64,000 nt of DNA, taken from contig OX424559.1 in NCBI GenBank assembly GCA_949152475.1, positions 16,771,809 through 16,835,808 on the forward strand, given 5' to 3'. This document shows, piece after piece, positions 12,201 through 26,272 of this stretch (position 1 is the first letter of the stretch; each line of letters begins with the position of its first letter). The DNA comes from Terebella lapidaria. Taxonomy: Eukaryota > Annelida > Polychaeta > Terebellida > Terebellidae. A program made the translations under genes and the position numbers. Under the pieces are notes generated by a model that saw nothing but the letters and a program-made list of their open reading frames with translations, ran no database searches and was not told the origin of the DNA.

Positions 12201-15119
12201 TGCCTATCATTGGGAGATACATGTATCATTGTACAACATGCAGGCAGACGGCAGTGGCATTAATTGATGGGTTTTTACCGGGCGGTTTCAATGGGGAACG
12301 TGCTTATTCTCTCGGTGAATCTGTTATTCCTGTCTGCCATGCGTGGACTCGCATGGGACATCGCAACAACGTGCAAGACACATGCCGAGGCAATATTATA
12401 ACGTGGATGGGCTTATAGAGAAATGCATCGTGTGATGTGATTTATAGTGCTGCATGGCAACAGCATCGCCCCCCCCCCCCCCCCCTGGACCAACGAGATG
12501 CCATTGCGGGTCCTGTGCAGCCCGTGGTCGCAGGTGCAGCAGCACAGATCCCGCAATGGGTAATGGAGGAATGTTCCAACGGGGGTATTGGTCGTATCCC
12601 GCTTCCACTTTTGTTTTCGTCGAGCCACGTTCATCATCTGTGAGGGGGCGGGATAAAATCTGCGGCGTCTATTATAGGGCTCCACTTAGGCGGAGGCATC
12701 AAATATAGATCGTTGGTGCATCGTTGGCCCGTGCACCAACGAGTTTTGAGAGACTGACTGTGAGAGTATTCGATTGGGGATTCAAAAAATCCATGCAGAG
12801 ACCAATTATATTTTTCATGGTTTCGCTATCTGTTTTCACTTTCTTCTTCCAGTCGGGAAAATCTTTGACCACGCTGGTCAATCATGATGCATCCGAACAT
12901 GATTGACTACATGTATATTCATATGATTGGAGATTTCCACCTTATTTTACTTAAATTACTCTTGTTTGGAATCACTTTCATGCCTGCAACGGCAAGAGAC
13001 ACGATTGCAGTTCTGAAAAAAATAATGAAGGGAGAACAGACTGCCCTGGTGCACCAATGAGTCAATAACGTGATCTTATTACACGCAAGTAACTTGTTAA
13101 TTATATTGGATGAGCACACGCCCTGAATAATGACGTGCTCGAGTCGGTGTTTGACTTCTGACTAGGGCCAGGAGTTGAATGGGGTGGGGGATCATGGGGT
13201 ATGCATGGTGTAGGTGGGGGGGGGGGCTGTCTCGTGCAAGGAAAGCGTCTGAGGCAGGTCGCATCACATCTCAAATCAAACATCACTCACTCCCGTCAGG
13301 TCAACAGCCGGCTGTCACCCCACACCCCGGGGAAAAATACCCCCCCCCCCCCCCACAACTCCCGCTTCCAAACACACACGCGCGCACAATGAAATGTGCT
13401 GCCACAGAATATCGCATACTGCCAACATTGCATGTTGATAAATTCCAGACTGCAAATATGGCTTCCTGCGATAATTTATTTGGTCAACATGCTTCCCCGT
13501 GCATGTATGCAGCACGAGAATTGGATGGATTGATACATGGCCCCTCAAATGTAGTCACCAGTTCAGTGACAGAAACCTTTCTTTGTGCGCACCGCACGCT
13601 CAGTCCAATGCATGGGACCAGGCAGACAATAAAAAGGAGACCAATGATGAATGATGACACAGTAATTTGACTGATTTGCTTCCTCTGCGGCTTCAATGTT
13701 CCAATCAGCCGTAGGATCTGGGGGATTTTCAATATGGAAGAACATTTCGCAGCAAGTCGCCAAAGTCATTTCAAGTCTTTGTGTTAAAGTAATTTCAACG
13801 GGATCATTTTGTCAAGAAGATGGCAACTTTTGCCACCGAATGGTGCAGTTGCGTCTGACATAAGGTCATATGTATATCGAGCCCTTATATAATATAGTAC
13901 CCAATTATGGCATGCTCATTGCAAAAGGGATATCATTTCTGAAAACAAACAGCGTCTTGGCTTCAGCATCGTGAATAGAACCGGTTTTTTTTAACTGAAC
14001 AAATGGCTTTCACACACAGAAACTACCCATGTAATATTACGTGCACCAGCCCACTAGCCTATTCATTTGTGGCCCCAATAAATCCGTCAACACCCTCGAT
14101 CGGCAATCGATCACGGCAGAGTCCCAGACAGTCTTCTTCACACACTTGTCAATCGCCGCCCGTCTGGTGACGTTCGCTCTGTAGCGGGACGTCTTCTTTC
14201 CCCAAACGGAGGTCACAAACCGCCAACCATCACCCTAATCTATATTGATTTTGACGCCTCATCTTGTCACAAGCAATTACTGGTTGTTTGGGAAGATGCC
14301 GTGTCCAGCAACAGTTTTGACCTTAGCTGACCGGTCCACAGATGGTATAAGGGGAATCTGGGAGGGACATGTGGGGGCGGGATGGATATGAGAATGAAAA
14401 AGCATATGGATCAGCGGGGTTTATGAAGTGACAGTTGCATGGGGGATTTAGGATTGGACCCAGTCTAGTCGGGAAATTGGAAGCCGCGCTTTACTGGGTG
14501 CAATTACATTGTAGAAAAAGAAGGCCTTTCTTAGACGGGGTTTTACTCAGGTGCGGGTGGATGCAGATGAAGTATGCAACCTACTAATTGGGCTAGGGAT
14601 GAATATCAAATCAATGAGAATAGCGACGCTCGAATGCAACTTTCTATTTTATTGAACTAGATCCAGTCCTTCCAATGATACAAAAACGAGATGCTGTGTG
14701 CATCTAGAAAATCTTTTCACTTATCAATCAGTTCCGGTAGACACATTTCATCAACATGGTCATTTCTGTAATATACAGTAGTAAGATTTATCGTATATAC
14801 ACTATTATCTTTGTGTATATAAATTATGAAGAAAAAAAATAAGTGGCACGCATCACAATATTCATCACTCTACCTCAGAGGAAATGACATATACAAGCAT
14901 ATGCGTGTACTATTAGGAACTATTACACGTATATGGAATATATTTACTAACACATTCCCTAAGTCAAATCTGGAAATTTCTTACATAGACATACTTTAAG
15001 ATTGACGACAGTTGATCAAAAAAGCTTCGCTGATATTCCTTTCTGTTTTATCAGAATAGACTTAGAATAGACAGAATAGAAAATCCTGTGAATATTTCAC
15101 AAATCTCTGTATTTTCTCG
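9298..15119. other. Intergenic stretch, no gene seen
   Basis: No exon-like sequence or RNA gene was recognised. It holds poly-G/C runs (about 11126-11140, 12471-12486, 13216-13226, 13340-13354), the hairpins at 12501-12559 and 12712-12742, and many TACATGTA-type palindromes. The longest open frame (11774-12418, plus) has no recognisable domain and includes low-complexity proline and tyrosine runs, so it is not called. Confidence 0.6.
12501..12559. repeat. Long hairpin
   Basis: Arms 12501-12518 and 12542-12559 are inverted copies (CCATTGCGGG...CTGTGC) with two mismatches and a 23-base loop. It may be a remnant of a small palindromic transposon or a structured RNA; there is no further support for either. 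Confidence 0.45.
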
Positions 15120-15645
15120 GGTCCTTATAGTGTCAGGTTTGACACCGATGACTGGACGATGTCACAGATGTTTACAAATAGCACAGACTGACCCCAGTAA
15201 ACATCTGGCCTGATGTCTCTCGGTTCGTTTTCTCCTCAACATGTGAATGATTGTGACTCATAAAATTCACGGAACACAGATCAACTTGAATTAATCATTA
15301 GTAAGATCCAAGGGGGTATACTTTGTTCCATCTTAATGTCAATAAAAAGTGTAGACCTACCATAATTCCCCTGCGTTAGAAGTACGATTATTATTTTAAT
15401 TTACCCTGTGTCAACGCATATTTTAGTATCACACAAATATTTCCATTTGAGACTGACAAATATATCCGCTACTGTCACAATGTTATGTAGAAATTCATCA
15501 TCCAAATCAAATGCTTTCACTGTCCAATCAATAATAACAATTAGGCGGAAATTTACCGGTAACATGGTATAAGTATCCAAGCCCAAGGACGGTCCACTCA
15601 TTGCGACACTCGGGGTAAAAATAACGGTGTACAAGTAACCTACAG
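15120..15645. repeat. Header repeat copy H1
   Basis: It matches 20945-21470 closely, for example GTGTCAGGTTTGAC near both starts and the CTGACCCCAGTAAACATCTG string. A minus-strand frame (15401-15634) contains MLPVNFRLIVIID and FLHNIVTVADIFVS, and is shared with H2. H1 continues to about 16430 with roughly 580 bp that H2 lacks, then the shared AGACAGGTACAGAGGCTCAG segment. Confidence 0.7.
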
Positions 15646-16429
15646 TGGATAGAATTATTTTTGTGGCCAGCGGAAATATGTCAAGTTTATGTGATTAATA
15701 ACCTTAATTTATTGGATTATATTGCTCATTATTCTCCATATAATAAACAAAGAAGAACATATCTATCGATGTATATCCGAGCACAGACATTCAATGGTTT
15801 TAATGATGCCCAATGTTTTCGATCAAATTGATAGTTTATCCGTCTATTTTGGTGTAAAAAAAACATTTGTCCTCACATTTTATCACTTTTATATCTTAAA
15901 CTATAAAAGTTGGCAACCTTTCGTAATTGTTCTGTCAACATCAGAAATTTAGCTCGATATTTTGGTTGCGCTACTATATGCGTATGTATTACGGTAAATC
16001 AACAAATATCGCAAAGCTCTCACAGTATTTGCGTTTATTCACAAGATTCAAATGTAAAACCTCATGGAAACAATCAGAAATAATATTTTTGAAAGTGCTG
16101 TGATCCTTTTGTTGAGATTACTGTATTTAACCAAGGATAGCAGCATGAGCAGGACCGGGCCCACTCATATCTACCCTCCGTGGGTCTCATTTGAGGCAAA
16201 CTTAGAAGACCAGCGCGATGCGCTGGCCAATGACAGAAATATCGATTGGCTGGGGTCGGACAGCAAGACAGGTACAGAGGCTCAGGGAGATATTAAGCCT
16301 CCCCCCCCCCCCCATCTCACATTCATTCCCGTGTGGAGGCGTTTGGGTGCAACACTCCGGGTCGTGATCCGACTCAATTCCATAGCTTTATGTCTTTATA
16401 TCATGAAGCACGATCTGTATAGATGAAAA

Positions 16430-17824
16430 CCAACTGAACAGAAATGCCAGGGCAGCCTAGTACATGTCTAGGACTTGTAGGTATCTCAAGACTATAGAGC
16501 CTTCGCTGTATTGCGTTATACAGAAAACAATATGATTCTACTTGTGCCTGAGGAAGAATTGTATTCCACCCCGTATATCCCATCCCAGACAGGCAATATC
16601 ATTAAAGAAGCCCCACAGCCTGGACACATGTGCAGTTAGCACGCTATAAACAGACGCGAAGTTACGGTATTCACCGCACGTAAAATAGCGAGCTGGGAGC
16701 CATTGCGGGTAATATTGATTGGAGCATTGTCTTTGATGGGGAACAGCATCCGTGCAACTGAGTTCACATTTAATATGAATAGTTTTGTTGGGAAATCAGG
16801 GAAAGAGCGTGCAATGACATGGTGTTCTTTATCATATAGTATGTCGTCGCATCTGCTATGATTCAACGGTATAACTGTACGTCACGTTCAGTATGCTACT
16901 AGTACTTTGGAGCACGCAAAAAGGTCAAGGCTGACTTTAGATAATGTTAGCGATTGAAAGTGATAATATTGTGTCAGGGTGCACTTTTGTGGATGTAGAT
17001 ATTCCATTGTCTTTCGTATTGAACCGATGGTTAGCAATGCTAATTTGTTTAACTTGTTTTGTCAGAAAATTTTTTTTTCTTCGTTTATTCCTGTACATAT
17101 ATCTACGCTACATGGACCACACACTGAGCTTTGTCAATATTAATAAATCGGTACTATGTATGATAACTGTGTCACCGAACTTATAATCAATCAACAGGCG
17201 TGGAATTGTGGCATCTGAAATCTGATAAATATAAAAGAAATTGGAAAATATAGTGGAAAAATAGTATAAAAATGTTTATTCGCCTGGTTGGGCGAATAGA
17301 AATACGTTTTACAGCCTAATATTCCGTTTCAATGTTCCGTTGTAATGGCCCAAGTTCTAATTACATACATGTATAAGCCTAAGCATATTCATTGAAATTT
17401 GTGGCGAAATTAGATGTGAAAATCAGTACAGTAAATGAACGAAGCTGACAAATAGAGCTACATGTATCGGGCTGATCACGAAGAAAATAACATCAGCCGA
17501 TTTAATTAGAACGAGTTCTAGGAATAGAACACACCATATAGGAAATGATTCCTGCTCCCATGCTGTTAACTCAATACCCGGTCCCTCCAGGCAACATACA
17601 TGACATGTATTACGCCGTGATTGAAATGTGATGTACAAAACACTAGCTAATCAGAACATTGCACGGAATGTTTTGAGGTAAAGATTAGGTAGGCCTACAG
17701 CCTAGATGTATTTATATGGTGCGGGCACATTTGTTGTCACCGCTTATTTTGAATTACGTCAATCTACATATCTGGCTGCACACATAATGTAACATTAATT
17801 TTGCGGCAATATATATATTTATTA

Positions 17825-17859
<35 letters not shown>

Positions 17860-18615
17860 CATTAGGCACATTTCCTCTTTAAAGATGGATGCTGATTGAT
17901 CGTAGATGTAGTTCTGGCCGACAGATCATGGACCTGTTTTGGTTTCCAATGTAGCAGTTCAGTATCACCTCGATCAATCTCTTCCAACCGGGCTCATCAC
18001 AGCTGAGCATAATTTCAACATTAGTAACGTCGCAACCTCGACTGCGAAATACCGACCTTTCCCCACTTTCCAAAGTGTGTAAAAATGTTGACCTGCTCAA
18101 CTCTGAGCCGACTGATAACACAATACACGAGTGTCCTACACGGCAAAGATCCAATATCTTCGCAACACATTACACATGAAAAACATGGTTTTGCACTAGA
18201 GCGCTAACGGGGAAAATTGTACCACAAAATCCCCATCCACGTGTAGGATGGGGCACCAGAGCTCAAACCTAGTCAATACATGGGGATTTTTGGGGTCGCC
18301 GCAGAGGCATTGAGGACCTCACCAATGGGACAGGGACCAGGAATGTTGGAATCCATACTGAACAGCACTTAAACTGATGTACAACTCGGCAAAAAACATG
18401 TGGTTATACATGTACATATGCATGCTTGGTGGTAGTATGAAAGATAAATATGGAGAACCTGCTCCGTCGCAGATCTATTGGATTTCCTCCGATCGACAGC
18501 ACTCAAGAGATACGTTTAGAGAGGCAACTTTCCACCTTGTTTTCTGTCTAAATATCGAGAAAGGTCGTTCCACAACAGAACTTCATGTAATAGAACTTAA
18601 TATAAATGAAAGCAA
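16430..18615. repeat. U repeat copy 1
   Basis: Nearly identical to copy 3 (21660-23965) over its whole length. It includes the minus-strand open frame at 17879-18154 and a GA microsatellite at 17829-17857. Confidence 0.75.
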
Positions 18616-20925
18616 CTGAACAGAAATGTCAGGGTACCCTAGTATACATATATGTCTAGGACTTGTGAGCATCTCGTGCCTAAAAAGCCTTCTATGTGTT
18701 GCCTTATACAGATAACAACATGATTCTACTTGTGTCTAAAGTAGAACTGTATTCCACCAAGTATCCCATCTCAGTCAGGCAATATCATTAAAGAACCCCA
18801 CATCCCGGACACATGTGCAGTTAGCACGCTATAAACAGACGCATACTTACGGTATTCAGGTAGCGAATTGGGAGCTATTGCGGGTAATATTAACGGAAGC
18901 ATGGTCGTTGATGAGAACATCATCCGTGCAACTGAGTTCACATTCAATATGCATAGTTTTTTTTGGAAAATGAGGGGAAAAGCGTGCAGTGATATGGTGT
19001 TCTTTATCATATAGTATGTCCTCGCATCTGTTATGATTCAACGATAAAACTGTACGTCTCATTCAATCTGTTTTGTTCTCTGGTACATGCTACCTTAGAG
19101 CACACAAAAAGATGAAAGCTGACTCTAGATGATGTTGGCGATAGTAAGTATTAATATTGTGTCAGTGTGCTCTTATGTACGGGGTACATATTCAGTTGTC
19201 TTGTCATTTAACCGGTGGCTAGCGCCGTAAATTACATGTTTTGGTCAGAAAATGGTTCATTATTTTCATTTATCGTTGTAATTATCTACGCTACATGAAC
19301 CACACATTGAGCTTTGTCAATATTAATAAATCGGTATTATGCGTGATTAGCGATGTTAATTTTTTTCACTTGTTTTGTTAAAAAAAATGTTTTTTTTATT
19401 CATTTCTGTATATATTCACGCAACATGGACCTCACACTGAGTTTTGTCAATATTAATAAATCGGTATTACATGTGATAACTGTGTCACCAAACAATAATC
19501 AATCAACAGGCGTGGAATTGTGACATCTGTTGTCTGTAGTCTACACGCAGTTAGACTGACATCGTGTGATTATGATTCTGATATCGTAGAAATCTGACTA
19601 ATGCATTGGAAGTGAGTGTGCTGTCGTATAACCGGGCGGGAATGTAAAACAACTTGCAGATATTCAACGCAAATGACAAAATAAAATCTGATAAATATAA
19701 AAGAAATTGGAAAATATAGTGGAAAATATAGTGGAAAATAGTAGAAAAAATGCCTATTCGCCTGTTTGAACGAAGAGAAATACGTTGTTCAAACTAATAT
19801 TCTATTTCAAGGTATATACGTGTAATAGCCCAAGTTCTAATTACATATAAGCCTAAGCATATATTTCATTGAAATCTGTGGCGAAATTAAATATGAAAAT
19901 CAGTACAGTAAATGAACGAAGCTGACAAATAGAGCTACATGTATCAGGATGATAAAATAGAAAATAACATCCATGAAGTCGATTTAATTAGAAGGAGTTC
20001 CATGAATAGAACACACCATATAGGAAATGAGTCCTGCTCCCATGCTGTTAACTCAACACCAGGTCCCTCCAGGCAATATATACATGACATGTATCACGCC
20101 AGTGATTGAAATGTGATGTAGAAAACACTATCTAATCAGAAAACTGAACGGACTGTTTTGAGGCGAAGATTAGGTGTAGCCTATTTGTAATTACTAGTGT
20201 ATGGTGCAGACACATTTGCTGTCACAGCTACATGTAATCCTGAATCATGCGAATGTAGCTTTCATGTCTGGCTGCACACATAGATGGAATATTCATGCTG
20301 ATGCAAAATACAAAGGCCTATTTCTATTACAGAGAGAGAGAGAACATTAGACACATTTCCTCTTTTAAGATGGAAGCTGATTGATCGTATAGATGCAATT
20401 CCGGCCGACAGATCATGGACCTGTTTTGGTTCCAGATGTAGCAATTCGGTATCACCTCGATCAATCTCTTCCAACCAAGCTCATCACATCCATATATAAT
20501 TTCAACATTAGTAACGTCGCAACCTCGCCGGCGAAACACCGACCTTTTCCCACTTTCCAAAGTGTGTAAAAATGTTGATCTGCTCAACTCTGTGCCGACT
20601 GATAACATAATACACGGATGTTCTACACGGTAAAAATCCAATATCTTCGCAACACATTACACATAATAAACATGGTTTTGCACTAAAGTTTTGTCGAAGA
20701 GAAATGTACAACAAAATCCCCATCCAACGTGTAGGATGGGACACCAGAGCTCAAACCTTCTCAATACATGGAGGTTTTTAGGGGTCGCCGCAGAGGTATA
20801 GTGGACCTCATCAATGGAACAGGGACCAGGAATGCTGGAATCTATAGTTTAAAACACTTGAACCGATTAAAAGTGAGTAAAAATGTGGTTATACATATGC
20901 ATGCTTGGTGGTAGGCATATGTACT
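18616..20925. repeat. U repeat copy 2
   Basis: More diverged from copy 1 and closest to copy 4. It contains an internal partial doubling of the AATATTAATAAATCGGTATTA segment (19318 and 19458) and the minus-strand frame at 20327-20641. Confidence 0.7.
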
Positions 20926-20929
20926 TGTC

Positions 20930-21660
20930 AGATTCTCGCTTGTCAAGGGTCCTCGCAGTGTCAGGTTTGACGCCGATGACAGTTTACCGCTGCAGTTGTC
21001 CTGCATGCTGTTACAGCTGTTTACAAATTACACAGACTGACCCCAGTAAACATCTGGCGAAATGTCTCTGGGTTCGTCCATGCTCACATCAACATGTGAC
21101 TCGTATAATTCAAGGAACACATATCACCTTGGACTGATCATTAGTAAGATCCAAGGAAGTGCGTTGTTCAGTTTAATGTCAACAGAAAATGTTCTGTCAT
21201 CTTTCGGCGTCAAAAGTACGATTATTATTTTAATTTGCCCTGTGTCAACGCATATTTTAGTATCACACAAACATTCCCATTTGAAGCTGACAAATATATC
21301 CGCTACTGTCACAATGTTATGTAGAAATTCATTATCCAAATCAAATGCTTTCCCTGTCAAATCAATAATAACAATTAGGCGGAAATTTACCGGTAACATC
21401 CGGTTAGCATAAATATCCAAGCCCAAGGACGGTCCACTTATTGCGACACTGGGTAAAAATAACGGTGTATGGCATGAATATCGATTGGGTGGGGCCGGGT
21501 AAGCAGCAAGACAGGTACAGAGGCTCAGGGAGATATTACCCCCCCCCCCCCCACCTTTATTCCTGTGCGGAGGCGGGTAAGTTCATCTCTTCAGGTCGTG
21601 ATCTGACTCAATTCCATAGCTTTATGTGTTTATATCATGAACCTACGCGTTTGTACAGAT
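20930..21660. repeat. Header repeat copy H2
   Basis: A second, shorter copy of the H1 header. The minus-strand frame at 21124-21426 is the counterpart of the one in H1 and is longer (100 codons). It ends in the same poly-C tract (21539-21552) as H1 (16301-16313), after which the U repeat starts. Confidence 0.7.
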
Positions 21661-23171
21661 GGAAACCAACTGAACAGAAATGCCACTTGCGAGCATCTCA
21701 TGACTAAAGAGCCTTCTACGTGTTGCCTTATACAGAAAATAAAACTTGTGTCTAAAGTAGAACAGTATTCCACCAAGTATCCCATCCCAGGCAAGCAATA
21801 TCATTAAAGAACCCCACATCCCGGGGCACATGTGCAGTTAGCACGCTATAAACAGACGCGAAGTTACGGTATTCACCGCACGTAAAATAGCGAGCTGGGA
21901 GCCATTGCGGGTAATATTAATGGGAGCATGGTCTTTGATGGGGAACAGCATCCGTGCAACTGAGTTCATATTTAATATGAATAGTTTTGTTGGGAAATCA
22001 GGGAAAGAGCGTGCAATGACATGGTGTTCTTTATCATATAGTATGTCGTCGCATCTGCTATGATTCAACGGTATAACAGTGTACGTCACGTTCAGTATGC
22101 TACTAGTACTTTGGAGCACGCAAAAAGGTCAAGGCTGACTTTAGATAATGTTAGCGATTGAAAGTGATAATATTGTGTCAGTGTGCACTTTTGTGGATGT
22201 AGATATTCCATTGTCTTTCGTATTGAACCGATGGTTAGCAATGCTAATTTGTTTAACTTGTTTTGTCAGAATTTTTTTTTTCTTCGTTTATTCCTGTACA
22301 TATATCTACGCTACATGGACCACACACTGAGCTTTGTCAATATTAATAAATCGGTACTATGTATGATAACTGTGTCACCGAACTTATAATCAATCAACAG
22401 GCGTGGAATTGTGGCATCTGTTGTCTGTAGCCTAGACGCAGTTAGACTCACATCGTGTGATTATGATGCTGATATCGTAGAAATCTGACTAATGCATTGG
22501 AAGTGAGTGTGCTGTCGTAAGCGGGCGTGAATGTAGAAGCACTCGAAGAGATTCAACGCAAATAACAAAATGAAATCTGATAAATATAAAAGAAATTGGA
22601 AAATATAGTGGGAAAATAGTATAAAAATGTTTATTCGCCTGTTTGGGCGAATAGAAATACGTTTTACAGCCTAATATTCCGTTTCAATGTTCGTGTAATG
22701 GCCCAAGTTCTAATTACATATAAGCCTAAGCATATTCATTGAAATCAGTGGCGAAATTAGATGTGAAAATCATTACAGTAAATGAACGAAGCTGACAAAT
22801 AGAGCTACATGTATCAGGCTGATAACGAAGAAAATAACATCAGCCGATTTAATTAGAACGAGTTCTAGGAATAGAACACACCATATAAGGAATGAGTCCT
22901 GCTCCCATGCTATTAACTCAATACCCGGTCCCTCCAGGCAACATACATGACATGTATTACGCCAGTGATTGAAATGTGATGTACAAAACACTATCTAATC
23001 AGAACACTGCACGGAATGTTTTGAGGTAAAGATTAGGTAGGCCTACAGCCTAGATGTATTTATATGGTGCGGGCACATTTGTTGTCACCGCTTATTTTGA
23101 ATTACGTCAATCTACATATCTGGCTGCACACATATGTAACATTAATTTTGCGGCAATATATATATTTATTA

Positions 23172-23208
<37 letters not shown>

Positions 23209-23965
23209 CATTAGGCACATTTCCTCTTTAAAGATGGATGCTGATTGGTCGTAGATGTAGTTCTGGCCGACAGATCATGGACCTGTTTTGGTTTCCAATG
23301 TAGCAGTTCAGTATCACCTCGATCAATCTCTTCCAACCGGGCTCATCACAGCTGAGCATAATTTCAACATTAGTAACGACGCAACCTCGACTGCGAAATA
23401 CCGATCTTTCCCCACTTTCCAAAGTGTGTAAAAATGTTGACCTGCTCAACTCTGAGCCGACTGATAACATAATACACGAGTGTCCTACACGGCAAAGATC
23501 CAATATCTTCGCAACACATTACACATGGAAAACATGGTTTTGCACTAGAGCGCTAACGGGGAAAAATGTACCACAAAATCCCCATCCACGTGTAGGATGG
23601 GGCACCAGACCTCAAACCTACTCAATACATGGGGATTTTTGGGGTCGCTGCAGAGGCATCAAGGACCTCACCAATGGGACAGGGACCAGGAATGTTGGAA
23701 TCCATACTGAACAGCACTTAAACTGATGTACAACTCGGCAAAAAACATGTGGTTATACATGTACATATGCATGCTTGGTGGTAGTATGAAAGATAAATTT
23801 GGAGAACTTGCTCCGTCGCAGATCTATTGGATTTCCTCCAATCGACAGCACTCAGGAGATACGTTTAGAGAGGCAAGTTTCCACCTTGTTTTCTGTCTAA
23901 ATATCGAGAAAGGTCGTTCCACAACAGAACTTCATGTAATAGAACTTAATATAAATGAAACCAAC
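21660..23965. repeat. U repeat copy 3
   Basis: A close copy of U1. It contains the minus-strand frame at 23228-23503 and the GA run at 23176-23214, which is longer than in its sister copies. Confidence 0.75.
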
Positions 23966-26272
23966 TGAACAGAAATGTCAGGGTACCCTAGTATACATAT
24001 GTCTAGGACTTGTGAGCATCTCGTGCCTAAAAAGCCTTCTATGTGTTGCCTTATACAGATAACAACATGATTCTACTTGTGTCTAAAGTAGAACTGTATT
24101 CCACCAAGTATCCCATCTCAGTCAGGCAATATCATTAAAGAACCCCACATCCCGGGGCACATGTGCAGTTAGCACGCTATAAACAGACGCGAAGTTACGG
24201 TATTCACCGCACGTAAAATAGCGAGCTGGGAGCCATTGCGGGTAATATTAATGGGAGCATGGTCTTTGATGGGAGCAGCATCCGTGCAACTGAGTTCAAT
24301 ATGGATAGTTTCGTCGGAAAATCAAGGAAAAAGCGTGCGATGATGTGGTCGTTCTATCATATGTCCTCGCATCTGGTATGATTCAACGGTAAAACTTTAC
24401 GTCACGTTCAATCTGTTCTGTTCTCAGGTGTTCTACTTTGGAGCACGCAAAGAGGTCAAAACTGATTTAAGATGATGTTTGCGATAGAAAGTGATAATAT
24501 TGTCTCAGTATTCTCTTATGTACGGGGTACATATTCCGTTGTCTTGTCATTTAACCGGTGGCTAGCGCCGTAAATCACATGTTTTGGTCAGAAAATGTTT
24601 TTTTTATTCATTTCTGTATATATTCACGCAACATGGACCTCACACTGGGTTTTGTCAATATTAATAAATCGGTATTACATGTGATAACTGTGTCACCAAG
24701 CAATACTCAATCAACAGGCGTGGAACTGCAACATCTGTTGTCTGTAGCCTACACGCAGTTAGACTCACATCGTGTGATTATGACGCTGATATCGTAGAAA
24801 TCTGACTAATGCATTGGAAGTGAGTATGCTGTCGTATAACCGCGCGTGAATGAAGTTTGCAATGCAAATAACAGAAAGTAAGCATTCATATAAAATTCGT
24901 GGGAATTGGTAAATATATTGGCAACAAGAAATAATAACGTGGGATGAATGGCTATTTGTCTGTTTTAGCGAAGATAAATACGCGTTCGGGCAGTTATTCC
25001 CTTCTAATTTAATGGCCTGAGTTCTAATTACATATCAGCATATTGTGAATCATATTCATTGAAATCTGTGGCGAAATTAGGTGTAAAAATCAGTACAGTA
25101 AATGAACGAAGCTGACAAATAGAGCTACATGTATCTGGCTGAACAGGAGAAAATAACATCAGCCGATTTAATAAGAAGGAGTTCAATGAATAAAACACAC
25201 CATATAGGATATGAGTCCTGCTCCCATGCTGTTAACTCAATACCCGGTCCCTCCAGGCAATATACAGGACATGTATTACGCCAGTGATTGAAATGTGATG
25301 TAGAAAACACCATTTAATCAGAAAACTGAACGGACTGTTTTGAAGTAAAGATTAGGTGTAGCCTGTATGTAATTACTAGTGTATGGTGCAGACACACTTG
25401 CTGTCACAGCTACATGTAATCCTGAATTATAATGTAGCTAACATGTCTGGCTGCTTTCATATGGAATATTCATGCTGATGCAATATACATATATAGGTCT
25501 ATTTCTATTACAGAGAGAGAGAGAGAGCCTTAGACACATTTCCTCTTTTAAGATGGATACTGATTGATCATAGATGCAATTCCGGCCGGTAGATCATAGA
25601 CCCTTTTTTGGTTTCCAATGTAACAGTTCAGTATCATCTCGATCAATCTACCAAGCTCATCACATCCATATATAATTTCAACATTGGTAACGTCGCAACC
25701 TCGACGACGAAATACCGACCTTTCCTTACTTTCCAAAGTGTGTAAAAATGTTGACCCGTTCAACTCTGAGCCGACTGATAACATAATACACGGTTGTACT
25801 ACACGGTGAAAATCCAATATCTTCGCAAACCATTACACATGGAAAACATGGTTTTGCACTAAAGCGCCAACAGGGAGAAATGTACCACAAAATCCCCATC
25901 CAACGTGTAGGAAGCTCAAACCTACTCAATACATGAGGATTTTGGGGGTCGCCGCAGCGACATCGAGGACCTCACCAATGGGACAGGGACCAGGAATGTT
26001 GGAATCCATACTGAACAGCACTTAAACTGATGTACAACTCGGCAAAAAACATGTGGTTATACATGTACATATGCATGCTTGGTGGTAGTATGAAAGATAA
26101 ATATGGAGAACTTGCTCCGTCGCAGATCTATTGGATTTCCTCCGATCGACAGCACTCAAGAGATACGTTTAGAGAGGCAACTCTCCACCTTGTTTTCTGT
26201 CTAAATATATATCGAGGAAGGTCGTTCCACAACAGAACTTCATGTAATAGAACTTAATATAAATGAAACCAA
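23966..26272. repeat. U repeat copy 4
   Basis: A copy of U2 type with the minus-strand frame at 25548-25817. It lacks the internal doubling seen in copy 2. Confidence 0.7.

Noticed and set aside
11774..12418. A 214-codon plus-strand open frame
   Set aside because: Low-complexity Tyr/Met and Pro runs, no domain, no splice or codon signal, and it crosses homopolymer tracts; open by chance.
13179..13670. A 163-codon plus-strand open frame with overlapping frames on both strands
   Set aside because: It runs through poly-G and poly-C tracts and has no recognisable domain; long only because of the skewed composition.
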